This document shows positions 10,637-22,200 of a stretch of 64,000 nucleotides of DNA, piece by piece. Numbering within the stretch: the stretch's first letter is position 1; each line of letters opens with the position of its first letter. This DNA is from Hysterangium stoloniferum. Taxonomy: Eukaryota > Basidiomycota > Agaricomycetes > Hysterangiales > Hysterangiaceae. The notes under the pieces were generated by a model. The model was not told where the DNA came from, did not search any database, and worked only from the letters and a program-made list of their open reading frames with translations. The stretch covers positions 62,001 through 126,000 of the forward strand of contig WHVD01000002.1 of the NCBI GenBank assembly GCA_015178975.1, written 5' to 3'. The position numbers and the translations under genes are program-made.

Positions 10637-12241
10637 TACAGTGGCTTCCAAAACTGTCCCAATGTTTTGGTAATTCTCAATAAATGCTTTATAACCTACC
10701 AGATAATTTTTTTAAAATAGTGAAATTATTCTCACATATACCTTAGCATACTAGCTTTGACATACCCAGATATTACATAATATAGATGGATATTGGTGTC
10801 ACAGTGAATATTTAAAAATGACCAATCATTGGGACAGTTTTGCAGCCCTCTCTTTTCACACATTTCATTATATTATATTATATTCTAGAGGGCCAGGAAA
10901 ATTACAAGAAACTTCAGGTGACATCTATTTGATGTTCTAATTAATATGTGACATGAAACGTCATATTCTAACTATCATTCGTATCATGAAAGCTATTTCC
11001 CCTCTCAAAAGAGAACAAGCCATCTCCCTCCTACAAAATGGACTCTCCAATGGTAATGTAGCCTCTACAACAGGTCTTAGAAAATCTACTATCAGTAGAA
11101 TTGCTCAGGAGATAAAGATAGACAAAGAAAACCTGAAAGGAGGATGTCCATCCAAGCTTTCTCCTACTGACCAAAGGAGGATCATATATCAAATCACCTC
11201 TGGCAAACTAGATAATGCTATCCAGGCCACACACTACATTAATTCCATCAATAAATATCATGTCTCACCCAAAATAGTCAGAAGAACATTGAAACAGCAT
11301 GGTTTCAAAGCTGTAGTCAATGCAAAAAGACCATTGCTCAAGGCTCAACATAGAAAGGCCAGGTTAAGCTTTGCCCTCAAGTACCAAAACTGGACTGTGG
11401 ATGATCAGAAAAGGGTCTTGTGGTCTGATGAGACCAATATCAATAAGATTGGGTCATATGGACATCAATATATGTTGAAGAAAGCTGGAGAACCACTTTC
11501 TGATAGGACAACCCAACTTACAGTCAAGTATGGAGGTAGAGATATCATGGTGTATGGCTGTATGGGTTGGAATGGAGTGGGAATGCTTGCAGAGATTGAA
11601 GGAAGGATGGATTCTGCACAATATGTGGAGATCCTGGCTCAGCATTTGTCCCAGAGCATTGAAGATTTGGATTTTCCAGCAGATGATGCCATTTTCCAGC
11701 AGGATAATAACCTAAACACATATCCAAGATGGCACAAAAATGGTTTTTTGAAAATCATATTCAGGTGTTAGACTAGACAGCACAGTCTCCTGACCTGAAT
11801 CCCATAGAACATCTTTGATTCCACCTGAAGAAACAGCTCCAGAAATATCCTTCACCATTAACGGGAGTTTAGGGGTTATAGGAGAGGGTGGAAGTGGAAT
11901 GGGCAAAGATTGAGCCTCAGAAGTGTCGGAAACTAATTGAAAATATGCCCAGAAGACTTGATGCTGTAATAAAGCCTAAGGGAGGCCATACAAAGTACTA
12001 TAATAACAAGATATCTGATTCAAAAAGGGTGGTTGCAAAACTGTCCCAATGATTGGTCATTTTTAAATATTCACTGACACACCAATATCCATCTATATTA
12101 TGTACTATTTGGGTATATCAAACCTGGTAAGCTAATGTATATGTGAGAATAATTCCACTATTTTAGAAAATTTACTTGGTGGGTTATAAAGCATTTATTG
12201 AGAATTACCAAAACATTGGGACAGTTTTGGAAGCCACTGTA
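10637..12241 (+). mobile_element. Tc1/mariner element Tc1-2, complete ends
   Basis: About 1.6 kb, flanked by TA (10637-10638 and 12240-12241). Ends read CAGTGGCTTCC and GGAAGCCACTG. Terminal inverted repeats of about 210 bp lie at 10639-10848 and 12030-12239. It sits inside solo LTR C: joining CTCATG-TA to TCATAGTATTAGG restores the sequence seen uninterrupted in the C LTRs, so the insertion site is confirmed within the window. Confidence 0.93.
10953..12003 (+). pseudogene. Tc1-2 transposase, frameshifted
   Basis: Tc1-type transposase, distinct in sequence from Tc1-1. The N-terminal HTH is KREQAISLLQNGLSNGNVAS, followed by GCPSKLSPTDQ and a second HTH. The catalytic domain has LWSDETNINK and FQQDNN. 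One base is missing near 11712 (expected CCT reads CT), shifting out of frame. Beyond it the third motif reads SPDLNPIEHL in another frame, with two tryptophan codons changed to stops (TAG near 11789, TGA near 11817), both G-to-A changes. The end matches PRRLDAVIKPKGGHTKYY. An alternative start Met is near 10986. Confidence 0.88.
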
Positions 12242-12640
12242 TCATAGTATTAGGACAATCAAAATATTGATTCAGAACACTCCTAAACAACTCTCATAGT
12301 CTCACTCTAAATATCCCACTCTCCACCTCTGCTTGCACTCGCTCACCCTCAGTTTCCGACTCTCAGTCTCCAACCCTCCAACCCAACCTTCGACTTATCC
12401 TTCATTTTCTGATCAGTGACCCACCGAGAGGATTATTTGACAGGATTAGTTTTCTGCCCACCCAAAATTTAAGGACACCCAATGGTAACTTGCAAGGGCA
12501 CAGCATATAAGCTGAAGCCAAGTCCTTCCATTCAGTCCCCATTGCTCTACTGACACCAGTCAGTTTTCTGTTCTTAACAATGGTCATGCAAATTGTTTGC
12601 ATATGACATCATGTAAACATCTGTGTGCAACATTACACAT

Positions 12641-13315
12641 TGTGAGAGGTACGGTGAAATATACTCTGGAAATATAGTCTGGACAAGCTCATACTATATT
12701 TCCATTATTATTTCTACTTTCTCTCTATTTTATTATTTATATGCATATAATTAGTTCGGCAACCTATGCATTCAATACATTGACTCTTGTGGGCACATAT
12801 GCACCAGACTTATGTATTCTAGCACTGGTAGTTAGAACTCAGACACTTTTTACCCCACAACCATGACTTACTCAGACACTTTTTACCCTGCAACCACGAC
12901 TTACCCAGACACCCAGTTAGTGTCCTGTAAGTTGTGATTGGGGTATCGTCTCGACCATCACAGATGGGCTTTAACTACTAGTGCAATCAGAGTTTCGAAC
13001 TATACTAGTCGAAACTCAAACCATTATCTCAATCCGTGCAGACTACATCCATGCTACTCTGTTATTTGACTCTCTCATTATTCTCTTCAATACTCGAGCA
13101 GTCATTCATAATCATACTTTACAGTCGATTCTCCTTTATTCCTTTTAGGTCTCTATTCTACTTTAGATATCTAATTCACTCGACCGTATTGAACTAAACA
13201 GTCAATACATGTTTGGTCTGTATTAGACTTAGATAGTCAATACATCGTTGTGTCGTACCTAAACGGTCGATATTCTTTGTATATAGAACAGTTAGAACTT
13301 CCACCACTCTTCACA
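12641..13315 (+). mobile_element. LTR of family D, 5' LTR of a truncated element
   Basis: 675 bp, TGTGAGAGGTACGG to CACTCTTCACA, similar over its full length to the solo copy at 51664-52299. Its right end is followed one base later by TGGTGATCCGGGCC, a tRNA-type primer binding site, and then by a gag-like gene. No target duplication is seen because the 3' part of the element is missing. Confidence 0.8.
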
Positions 13316-13316
13316 G

Positions 13317-13330
13317 TGGTGATCCGGGCC
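13317..13330 (+). promoter_or_regulatory. Candidate tRNA primer binding site of element D
   Basis: It begins TGG, the complement of a tRNA CCA end, one base after the LTR, as in tRNA-primed retrotransposons. The tRNA was not identified. The A, B and C families instead show self-complementary sites. Confidence 0.5.
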
Positions 13331-13391
13331 AGACCACTCTTTCCCTATGAAGAAAACATTGCTCTACAACTATTAATTTCTAAGCACGCAA

Positions 13392-14900
13392 ATGACCACT
13401 GGCAAGAACCAAACACCACGATCTTCAACAACCCCAAGTAGTTCAACACCTCATCAAAGACCTGCTAGTCTGGAACCACCCCATAATGCCACCATGAGGA
13501 AGTCTTTGTTGACTTTTCAAAGACCAGCCCCTCCTGAGAATCCCCCCAGAGCAGCAGCTGGGCCATCAATGGATACTGTCCCCGATCCACCTGAGGAATG
13601 TCCATCAACCAGGCAGTTGAGCACCCCTGGAGCTAATGTCGAGCCTACCCGTGCACCCAAGCCTGTTCTCACAGTCCCACCAAGGCAGGTCATCCTTAAG
13701 CAGTTCCTTGTGGGTCATATGGTTTACTCTGAGCCCATCAATGTGAAGTGGGACACGTACTACACCAATCAAATCTCTGCTGATCAGCTTACTCCTTTTG
13801 TGGAGGAGTACAAAATGGATTACCCTTCTTTACCGATGACTGTAGCAGTCTGGTTAGGTCATTATTGGGCCATCTCATCGGCATGGGACTTATTCACATG
13901 ACCAGGAACCCTTGAGGATCTGACCCACTCGATTCCCAAATGGTTGAGTGATGTTACATCCATTATGGAAGGGGGAAGGATGATTTTTAGGTGGGAAGTG
14001 TTCTCTTTATTCCTCAAAGCACTTCGTACACATGATGATGTGCTGCAAATCCTTCACGTCCTACTCGGTGGGGATCATGTCGTGCCCAAGGTTGACTGCT
14101 AGTATATGTACATCTGAATGTTGGAGGAATCTCTTATCGGAGTCACGCCAAATCTATTGTTTGTGTACTTTACTCTAAGGGGCCGGTTGAAGTGAAATCC
14201 GAGGAGGCTCGATAAAATGGTTTTGGAGGTGCTTTACCCTTATAATAATTCGATTCAAGTGCCCGATTCACCCATCTCCATGACTAATTCATTTTTTCGC
14301 AACGTAAATGGGTCTCCTGATACTCGTTTCCTCCATTCACTCAATCGTCCTGTCATTTTGCAAGACTTCCCATTGGATATGAGGATACAAATTATAGATC
14401 ACTTTCAGGAAAAGGGGATTGAAGTCTGCGCTCCCTTCCATCAGCCTCAGCCGTGTCGGCCTTTGAATACGATCGAAATTGAGAGAGGAATTGTGATGGA
14501 ACCCAGCCCTACGCCCCACCAGGAGGGGATTCATCACTCTCACATTGTGTTCAAAAGAATTTCGGATAATCCCAACTTCAGTGATGAACAACCCACAATT
14601 AGGAATCGATCGGTCACCAACAGGGGTCAACCATCTTTCTCTACCACATTCACTGAGGGTATAGCTGGTCAGGTTGCTGGTCAAGGATCGCTGAATCCAG
14701 ATGATCCCCGCTAGTCATGGCCATGTCCTTCTCAGGGAAACCGAAGATAAAACCATCCCTAGGAGATATAATGTGAAACAGGGTAAGAAACACGGCAAGT
14801 TCTTTTTCAAATGAAGTGACAGGAAAAGTGTTGCTAAACCCCCAAAGGAGTGCTGGATTTGCGGGAGTTTGGAGCATTTTAAGAGCAACTGCCCTCACAC
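13392..14900 (+). pseudogene. Gag-like gene of element D with CCHC zinc knuckle
   Basis: Two open stretches (13392-13901 and 14217-14714) separated by stops form one decayed gene. The N-terminus is rich in Pro, Ser and Thr. It ends in CWICGSLEHFKSNC (about 14851-14892), a C-x2-C-x4-H-x4-C nucleic-acid-binding knuckle typical of gag nucleocapsid. The middle part, with VILKQFLVGHMVYSEPI and PLDMRIQIIDHFQ, resembles none of the other gags in the window. Position after the LTR and primer site supports gag. The element is cut by a solo LTR A 20 bp after the knuckle, and no pol of this family is recognised. Confidence 0.7.
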
Positions 14901-14918
14901 ACGTAGGATGTTGCATTA

Positions 14919-15731
14919 TGTTACGACCGGAAATCCCGCTGGACTCCAGGCACTAACTTATACACACTCGTGCCCTATACGCACCCATTATCAGTTCACC
15001 AGAATTCCCACTGGACTCCATACGTCAGACTTGTCTATGCTCGACTTCATTACGTTGTGTTTCAGTCACCGGAAAACCCACTGGACTCCGTCTCTGTCTA
15101 TTTCCGACCTCGTCCCATGCATCAGTCACCGGACCCCAGCTCAGTAAACCCATCACCTCTCTAACCGAGCCCCATTCCCGTTTTAGTCAAATGACCTGTC
15201 ACGATTCGGACTCCACTCCCGCTCCATTTCCCATTATGGTTTATGATTGTCACTATTCGGACTCCACTCCATTCCGTCCCATTCCTAACACCAATTTGGT
15301 GTTTACTATTCCCGTTTTATGTTTTGCTCATTTCGTTTCATCATTACTGGATTCAGTATGACATTCACTCCACAGTCTATTTAAACTGGCAGATGTTATA
15401 CAATACATACAATCCAGTCAGAAAATCGGCTTAGATTCCCCCCAGTAATCTAATACATTTTCCACTCTAAAACCCTACTTGAATTACACCGCTCACACTA
15501 GTCGGAGCCCACAGGCTCCGACACATCTATCTCTCTCACCTATCTTGACTCACGACCTATGACCTACGACCCCTCGACCCATGAACCCTGCCCAGACTCC
15601 AAGGGATTCCCGTCTGTCCGTCTGAAATTGGACAACACGATCTAGCAAGGGCGCAGCCTATAAGCTGAAGCCAAGTCCTACCAGATATCCCGTGGGTTTC
15701 TCCGGAAACCTGCCCTGTACGTATCCTAACA
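14919..15731 (+). mobile_element. Solo LTR, family A, with 5-bp target duplication
   Basis: 813 bp, TGTTACGACCGG to ATCCTAACA, flanked by CATTA at 14914-14918 and 15732-15736. It is inserted just after the zinc knuckle of the element D gag. The leader motif is at 15649-15679. Confidence 0.93.
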
Positions 15732-16130
15732 CATTATGTCTCTATTAACAAATGCTCTGTGCAAAACCCAACTGAGGAGGCAGAGGATCAGAGGGCTTAT
15801 GCTCTTGTTCCAAATTAGTTTGACATCTGGTTTATTGTCTTATTTATGCCTGTTATGTCTTTTTGTATCACTGGATATGTAGTACAATAATCTACTAGTC
15901 TATATAGTCTAGCTACTACCTGTACTTATAATCTGATCAGAAAATCAACTTAGCTTTGACTTAGTATCTGCCTCAGTGTATTCTCAAAACCCATGGGTTT
16001 CCCATCTGCTCCTGTTTGAAGTTGGACAACATGACCTTTTAGGGTGCAGTGCATAAGCTGAAGCCAAGTCCTTCCCTGGAACTTCCACAGGTTTCCTCTG
16101 GAGACCCACCCATGAGCCCCACACTAAACA
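15732..16130 (+). mobile_element. Degenerate LTR fragment, family J, plus unassigned flank
   Basis: From about 15820 to 16130 the sequence has LTR features of the A type: TATATAG near 15900, then GATCAGAAAAT (15935-15945) in the expected position, the leader motif at 16042-16071, and an end ACACTAAACA at 16130. The start is not clear and no target duplication was found. 15737-15820 may continue the D element. 16131-16284 has nothing recognisable. Confidence 0.5.
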
Positions 16131-16284
16131 GAGGAGTAGAAGCCTCAACTAGAAACCTAGTTATACACACCATCAGTTTACTTCTACACTGCTCTACTTC
16201 AGCTACTCTCATACCTAAGTAGAGAGTCCTTGTACTTTGTTCACCAGGCTACTAGTTTACTCTAATAACATCTTCATCAACCAG

Positions 16285-17401
16285 ACCCATCTGACGAGAC
16301 AGTCCATGGCTTTGGTCTTTTTAAGCTTGATGAAATTCTTCATACAAGTGGGAAACCACTCTTAGAGTACCCTCATATGTGTCAATATACAGAGCCATGG
16401 GAAAAGAGAGTGGGAGATCAATTCATGAATGAACAGAGGGCTTATAACCAGGCAACTGAGCAAATGAAAGACAATATAAATATTGAAACATTAAATCAGG
16501 GCCAGAAGGTTACAATAAAATCATGGATGCTATCATTGCAAGGCATAGAACTGGAGTAGATGGAAAGGTTTTCCTTATGAATGGACCTGGGGGTACTGGA
16601 AAATCATTTGTTTGGAATACTTTGCTACATGCCTGCAGAGGCAAAGGACTCATTGTACTCTGTGTTGCCTCCTCTGGCATTGTTTCACTTATTCAGAGTG
16701 GTGGACTGACATCTCACAGCATGTTTCAAATTCCCCTTGAAGTTGGTGAGAAATCCATCTGTACAATGAAGCAAGGCTCAGATAAGGCCAATCTGATGAA
16801 AGAGATCAGCCTTATTATTTGGGCCTGTGAGGCAGTATATTGGAGCCTTAGAGATATCCTTAACAAGGATATCCCTTTTGGAGGAATTACAGTGGCATGG
16901 GGTGGTAACTTTCAACAGACATTGCCTGACATTCCTAAAGGTTCAAAAGAAGATATAATTGGTGCATGTATCATCTCACAGTCTCTCACCTTTGGAACAA
17001 TGTGAAGATTCTGTTTTGGACTGAGAATATGCATGTAGATCCTACTGATCAAGAAAGTGCTGTTTTTGCTCAGTGACTTTTGGATATTGGACATGGAAAG
17101 GACATGCATCTTGATCATAGGTTTAAAGTCCTTGAACACATGCTATGTGGACCAACAGTGGATAATTTAGTCTCAACTATTTGTCCAAACATACATGATC
17201 CTGAGGTTCTTACAAATGAGTTTTTCTTGGAGTGGGCCATTCTCTGTCCTCAAAATTCAGATGTAGATCAACTCAATGGCATGCTGTTTTAAAAATTTCC
17301 AGGGATTGGGCAAACCTACCACAGTGAATACAGTGTCAAAGATGGAGCCAATGAAACATTATGTCCTCCTGAGTACTTAAACTCGATCAACTTTGGAGGA
17401 G
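16285..17401 (+). pseudogene. Helitron Pif1-type helicase, N-terminal two thirds
   Basis: Helicase half of a Helitron RepHel protein. It opens with HGFGLFKLDEILHTSGK and NEQRAYNQATEQ. A frameshift near 16515 follows, then AIIARHRTGVDGKVFLMNGPGGTGKS with the Walker A motif at about 16583-16606. The Walker B region reads LIIWACEAVYW where family members have a WDEA core, so the catalytic Asp-Glu is disturbed. Later come VAWGGNFQQTLPDI and IHDPEVLTNEFFLEWAIL. The end, PPEYLNSINFGG, is interrupted by element A1 at 17402. The last motifs resume at 26156. Confidence 0.85.
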
Positions 17402-17829
17402 TTTTACGACCAGAATTCCTGCCAGACTTGGGGTACCAACTTATACGCACCTGTGCCCTATACACACCTGTGCCCTATACACACCTGTGCCCTATACACA
17501 CCTGTGCCCTATACACACCTGTGCCTTATATACACCTGCACCCTACACACACCTGCACCCTATACGCACCAATTGTCAGTTTACCGGAATACCCACCGGA
17601 CTCTGTACATCAGACTTGTCTACATTTGACTTCATTATGTTGTGTATCAATCACTGGAATACCCACCAGACTCTGTCCCTGTCTATGTCCGACCTTGACC
17701 CACGCATCAGTCACTGGACCCTGCTCGGAAAACCCATCATCCCTCTAACAGAGCTCCATTCCCATTTTAGTCAAATGACCTGTCACAATTTGGGTTTCTC
17801 CAGAAACCCGCCGTGTATGTACCTTAACA
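17402..17829 (+). repeat. 5' LTR of A1, internally deleted
   Basis: It begins TTTTACGACC (normally TGTTACGACC) and ends CCTTAACA. Compared with the 3' LTR (824 bp) it lacks the stretch from GTCACAATTTGG to GGGTTTCTCC, which holds the TATTTAAA box, R and the leader motif. The remaining part is lengthened by a 17-bp tandem repeat. Confidence 0.88.
17444..17571 (+). repeat. 17-bp minisatellite inside the A1 5' LTR
   Basis: About seven head-to-tail copies of CACACCTGTGCCCTATA, the last ones diverged. Other LTR A copies have one or two copies of this segment, so it expanded locally after insertion. Confidence 0.9.
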
Positions 17830-17863
17830 GTATTTTCTGACTAAGACTCACAGATTGTTCAAT

Positions 17864-19115
17864 ATGCCACCAAGAAGAAAAGCACATGCACAGGCATCAT
17901 TACCTAGACTGTCAACTCTTCATTCCCCATTCACTTTGTATACCAGCCAGACACTCACGAACCAGTTGGAAGCCATGGAAGAAGCCCATGTCAAAGAAGT
18001 CTGGGAAAACCAGGATGAATCTGAGCACGAGGACGAGTCCATGGCCCCCAACAAGGGCAAAGTTGTCAAAAATCCTCCATCCAGCAATCAACTCCCACTT
18101 TCGGATCCCACCTCTGAGTATTTAGCAATCACTTTAGAAAGGTTGATGAATCATATGCTCAGAGAAGGCAAGAAGAAAGATCCGGAACCCCCACGGTCAA
18201 AGTCAATGCTCCAGAACCCTTCATGGGTTCCAACCCAAACAAACTCTCTACTTTCCTCATGTAATGTCACTTCAATTTCCACGATTGATCTGCTGCATTC
18301 TCCATGGACTCCTGAAAAGTCAACTACACACTTTTGTACTTGTCGGGATCTGCGTTGAAATGGTTCGAACTGGCTTTTAGCAGACTTTCCAAGGAAGAGC
18401 TGCTTTGGCTCGAAGATTGGGATGCTTTTGTTGAGGAGCTTGAAACCAACTTTGGCCCGTATGACCCAAAAGGAGAAGCTGAGAACAGTCTCACCAATCT
18501 TCATATGAAGGACACACAGTGCATCATGGACTACACCATCCAATTCAATAATCTTGCAGCTCGTTGTCAGTGGGGTGATCCCACTCTCCGCCTCCAATTC
18601 TATGCCGGTCTGCCATCCTGCCTTAAAGACAAAGTCTCGAAAGGAGAAGATGGCAAGCCAAAAACCCTGTCCCATATGTGCCTCAAAGCTCAAAACGCGG
18701 ATGCATGTTATTGGGAACTTCGTGTGGAAGTTGCCTGTGAGACCTCTGCAAACAAAGTGAACAAGTCCACGGCTAATAAAACCAACAACAACAACTCGTC
18801 AACCAGCAACCAGAACTCCATGCAATCTGACAAGAAGAATGATAAAAAGTCTTCTAACAACAACAACAACAAAGGTCAACAGTCCGGCAAGCAAGCTGGA
18901 AAACCCGACCTCACAGGCAAACTCGGATCCAATGCCAAATTGACCCCCACAGGAAAGACAATGTTGTATGGACAATAATCTCTGTCTCTTGTGCATGAAA
19001 CCCAGTCATTGAGTCCCAGAATGTCTACTGGAAAAAGCAAACTCTGCAAAGGGTTGAACAGCCAAGACCTCCATGGAAACTCCATCGAAGGACAAACTGG
19101 CTTCCAACTCGAAAA
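17864..19115 (+). pseudogene. A1 gag, frameshifted
   Basis: The start ATG at 17864 gives MPPRRKAHAQASLP, as in A2. A missing base near 18200 (CAAAGTC against CAAAAGTC in A2) shifts the frame. The main capsid region resumes at about 18334 with WFELAFSRLSKEELLWLEDW and CQWGDPTLRLQFYAGLP. After an Asn/Ser/Lys-rich stretch, a CCHC knuckle CLLCMKPSH-x4-C appears near 18983-19024, with a TGA inside. Gag would form the particle and bind the element RNA. It ends near the conserved CGAAAAAAGAG stretch before pol. Confidence 0.83.
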
Positions 19116-19219
19116 AAGAGTAAGCAACCCCACCGGACTCTGTGTGGGTTGGGGGTTGCATTGCCTCTCCGCACATTCAAGAGTTTACCCATCTCAATGC
19201 ATCTGCTCTTTCACATTCT

Positions 19220-22200
19220 GATTCATTTTTCATTAAACTTATGTCTAATATGATTCCAAAATTCGTTTTTTCAGCTCTTATAGATTCCGGCTCGACTCAT
19301 TGTTTTTTAGATTCAGAATTCACGTAAAAAAATTTGTTGTCAACTTATCTGATAAATCCCATCAGCCTCCACCTCTTTGATGGCACAAGTAATTCGGTTG
19401 TTACCCAAGCTTGTGATTTATCTATCTGTTTCCCATGTGGAACATCTCAATTGGTCACTTTCTATATGACCCAGTTGCTCGGTGGTCCTTGGACACAACT
19501 GGCTTACCCACTACAATCCATTGCTGGATAGCTAACAGTATAACATTCTGGACCCCTGTGGCAGCCGGGGAAACTGTGCCCGAAACTGCACCCATCACAG
19601 CCTCCATGGCACCCATGGCCTTCCTGGCACCTGCAGTCTCGAGGACTCCTGTGATGCCTATGGCACCCATGGCTTCCCTGGAACCCACAGCACCTCTGTC
19701 TATTTCTCTGATTAATGCTGCAGCTTTTATTAGGGCTACAAAAATGGATGGGTCCCAGGCATTCACTATCAACTTAAAAATTGATGAAGCAACTGGACAT
19801 TTTTCAACCCCGGTATCCGCATCTGAGCAAGCCGCTGACCTAGAAGGCGTCCCGGAGAAATATCATGAACTTCATGGATGTTTTTAGCAAGCGAAAAGCT
19901 GACCGGCTTCCACCCCACAGAGAATATGACTTAAAAATTGATCTTGAAGATGGTGCCCAGCCACCCCTAGGACATATTTACCCGCTCTCGTCCACGGAAC
20001 CTTCTGTGATCCACAATTTCCTGGATGAACATTTGTCCATAGGATTTATCTGACCCTCAAAGTCTCCTTTTGGAGCACCTGTTCTTTTTGTCAGAAAAAA
20101 GGATGGATCCCTTAGACTATGTGTTGATTTTAGAGGACTCAATGCTGTCACCAAAAAGGACAAGTATCCACTTCCACTTATATCTGATCTGCTCGATGCC
20201 CCACAGAGTGCCCAGATTTACACCAAAATAGATCTCAAACATGCTTATCACTTGGTCTGGATCTCCATGGGCGACAAATGGAAAACCACTTTTAGAACCT
20301 GCCATGGGGCCTTTGAGTGGTTGGTGATGCCCTTTGGACTCACCAATGCTCCATCTGTTTTTCAACATTTTATCAATGACATTTTCTCTGACATGCTCGA
20401 TGTATGCGTCATTGTTTACTTGGATGACATTCTTATCTACTCTGAGAATCCCATGGAACATGACAAACAAGTCCATGAAGTTCTCTGGAGACTCAGACAA
20501 CATGGTTTATTCGCAAATGGCAAAAAATGTACTTTTGACACGGACTCCATGGAATACCTGGGTTTCATAATGGGACCCGACAGACTCTGCATGGATGAAA
20601 CTAAAGTGCAAGTCATCAAAGATTGGCCTGAACCCTAAAAAGTTAAAGATATACAATCCTTCCTCAGCTTTGCCAATTTTTACTGACGGTTTATCTGTGG
20701 ATATTCTGACATCACGGTTCCCCTTACCCATCTTACGCATAAGGATACTCCATGGAATTTTAATGATAAGTGTCAAAAAGCTTTCAATCTTTTAAAAAAT
20801 TCTTTTTCTTCAGCTCCTATTCTGTCGCATTGGAAACCGGACCTCCCGCTCATTGTTGAAATGGACACCTCAGACTATGCACTTGGAGCCATTCTGTCTA
20901 TCCAGGACTCCGACAGAGAAGTCCACCCCGTGGCTTTTCTGTCCCAGACTTTCACCAGAGCAGAGCTCAATTATGACATTCATGATAAGGAACCCCTGGC
21001 AATCTTTTCAGCTTTCAAAGTGTGGTAACACTATTTGGAAGGCTTGGGAACTCCAATTGATGTTGTAACAGATCACAAAAACCTGGAATACTTTTCTACC
21101 ACAAAACGTTTGACCCATCAGCAGGCCCGCTGGTCTGAATATCTATCTGCCTTCAATATGACCATCCATTTTTGACCCGGCTGTCTCAGTGGCAAATCCA
21201 ACGCTTTAACTAGACGATGGGACGTCTATCCTAAAGAGGGGAGCAACGACTATGCCATGGTAAACCCGCACAACCTGAAACCTATTTTCACAAATCAGCA
21301 ACTTACCGCATCGGTCCACGCAACTTTCCTCATCAATCCCATTGTCCGTGGAATTATCATTATGGATATTGAGAAGTTACATCAAGATATTCTATTGGCA
21401 ATTCCACTAGACCCGATTACTAAAGCTCACCTTGACAATCCCGTGGACCCCGATCAACCCCAGTGGTCTCTTTATCAGCATGGTTTCATTAGACTTGATG
21501 ATCGGATCTCTGTACCAGACTCCAATGGCCTCCGCCTCAGGATCCTTCAGTACAAACACAATCATCCACTCTCAGGACATTTCAGGTACAACAAAACTCT
21601 ATCATTAATAAGAAGAGAATACACTTGGCCCAGACTCCATGGATTTGTTAAGCACTATTGCAAATCTTGCACTACTTGTCCCCGCTGGAAATCTCAGTGA
21701 CACAAGCCATACAGCCTTTTGAAACAACTCCCGGTACTGGAACACCTGTGGAATTCTATCTCTATGGATTTCATTGAACACCTACTGGATTCTGAAGGCT
21801 TTTCTGCCATTCTAGTCGTTGTTGACAGATTCTCAAAACAAGGTATATTCATCCCTACATATGATACAATTATGTCTGTGCAGTTAGCGGAACTTTTTTT
21901 TATCCACATATTTTCCGAGCATGGAGTTCCATCCCATCTAACTTCTGATCGAGGATCAGAGTTCATGTCTCACTTCTTTAGATCCCTCAGGAAATCCTTG
22001 GACATGAAACTACATTTCATGTCCAGACATCACCTGGAAGGTGATGGACAAACCAAATGCATCAACCAGACATTGGAACAATATCTCCGTGTATATTGCA
22101 ATTATCAACAGGACAATTGGAAATCCTTGTTACCACTTTGTTACGACCCGTTCCCGGATGTTTCAATATCCGACTTCCGATCTCCGACTATGGAAACATC

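Larger units (their letters stand above)
9046..12579 (+). mobile_element. Solo LTR, family C, interrupted by LTR E and Tc1-2
   Basis: LTR C pieces at 9046-9085, 10345-10636 and 12242-12579 join to about 670 bp and match the LTRs of element C (35447-36070 plus 43426-43449, and 48809-49450) in reverse. It begins TGTTATGACCC and ends TTCTTAACA. ATGG(T) flanks it at 9042 and 12580, a plausible target duplication. The leader motif is at 12497-12525. The two insertions inside it can be removed exactly using their own target duplications. Confidence 0.85.

Noticed and set aside
15732-15820. DQRAYALVP reading that resembles the Helitron NEQRAYNQA motif
   Set aside because: The match is only about six residues, the flanking sequence does not fit, and the true motif is present at about 16430.
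17444-17571. Seven regular short repeats that could suggest a CRISPR-like array
   Set aside because: The units are adjacent without spacers and lie inside an LTR in a eukaryotic genome; it is a minisatellite.
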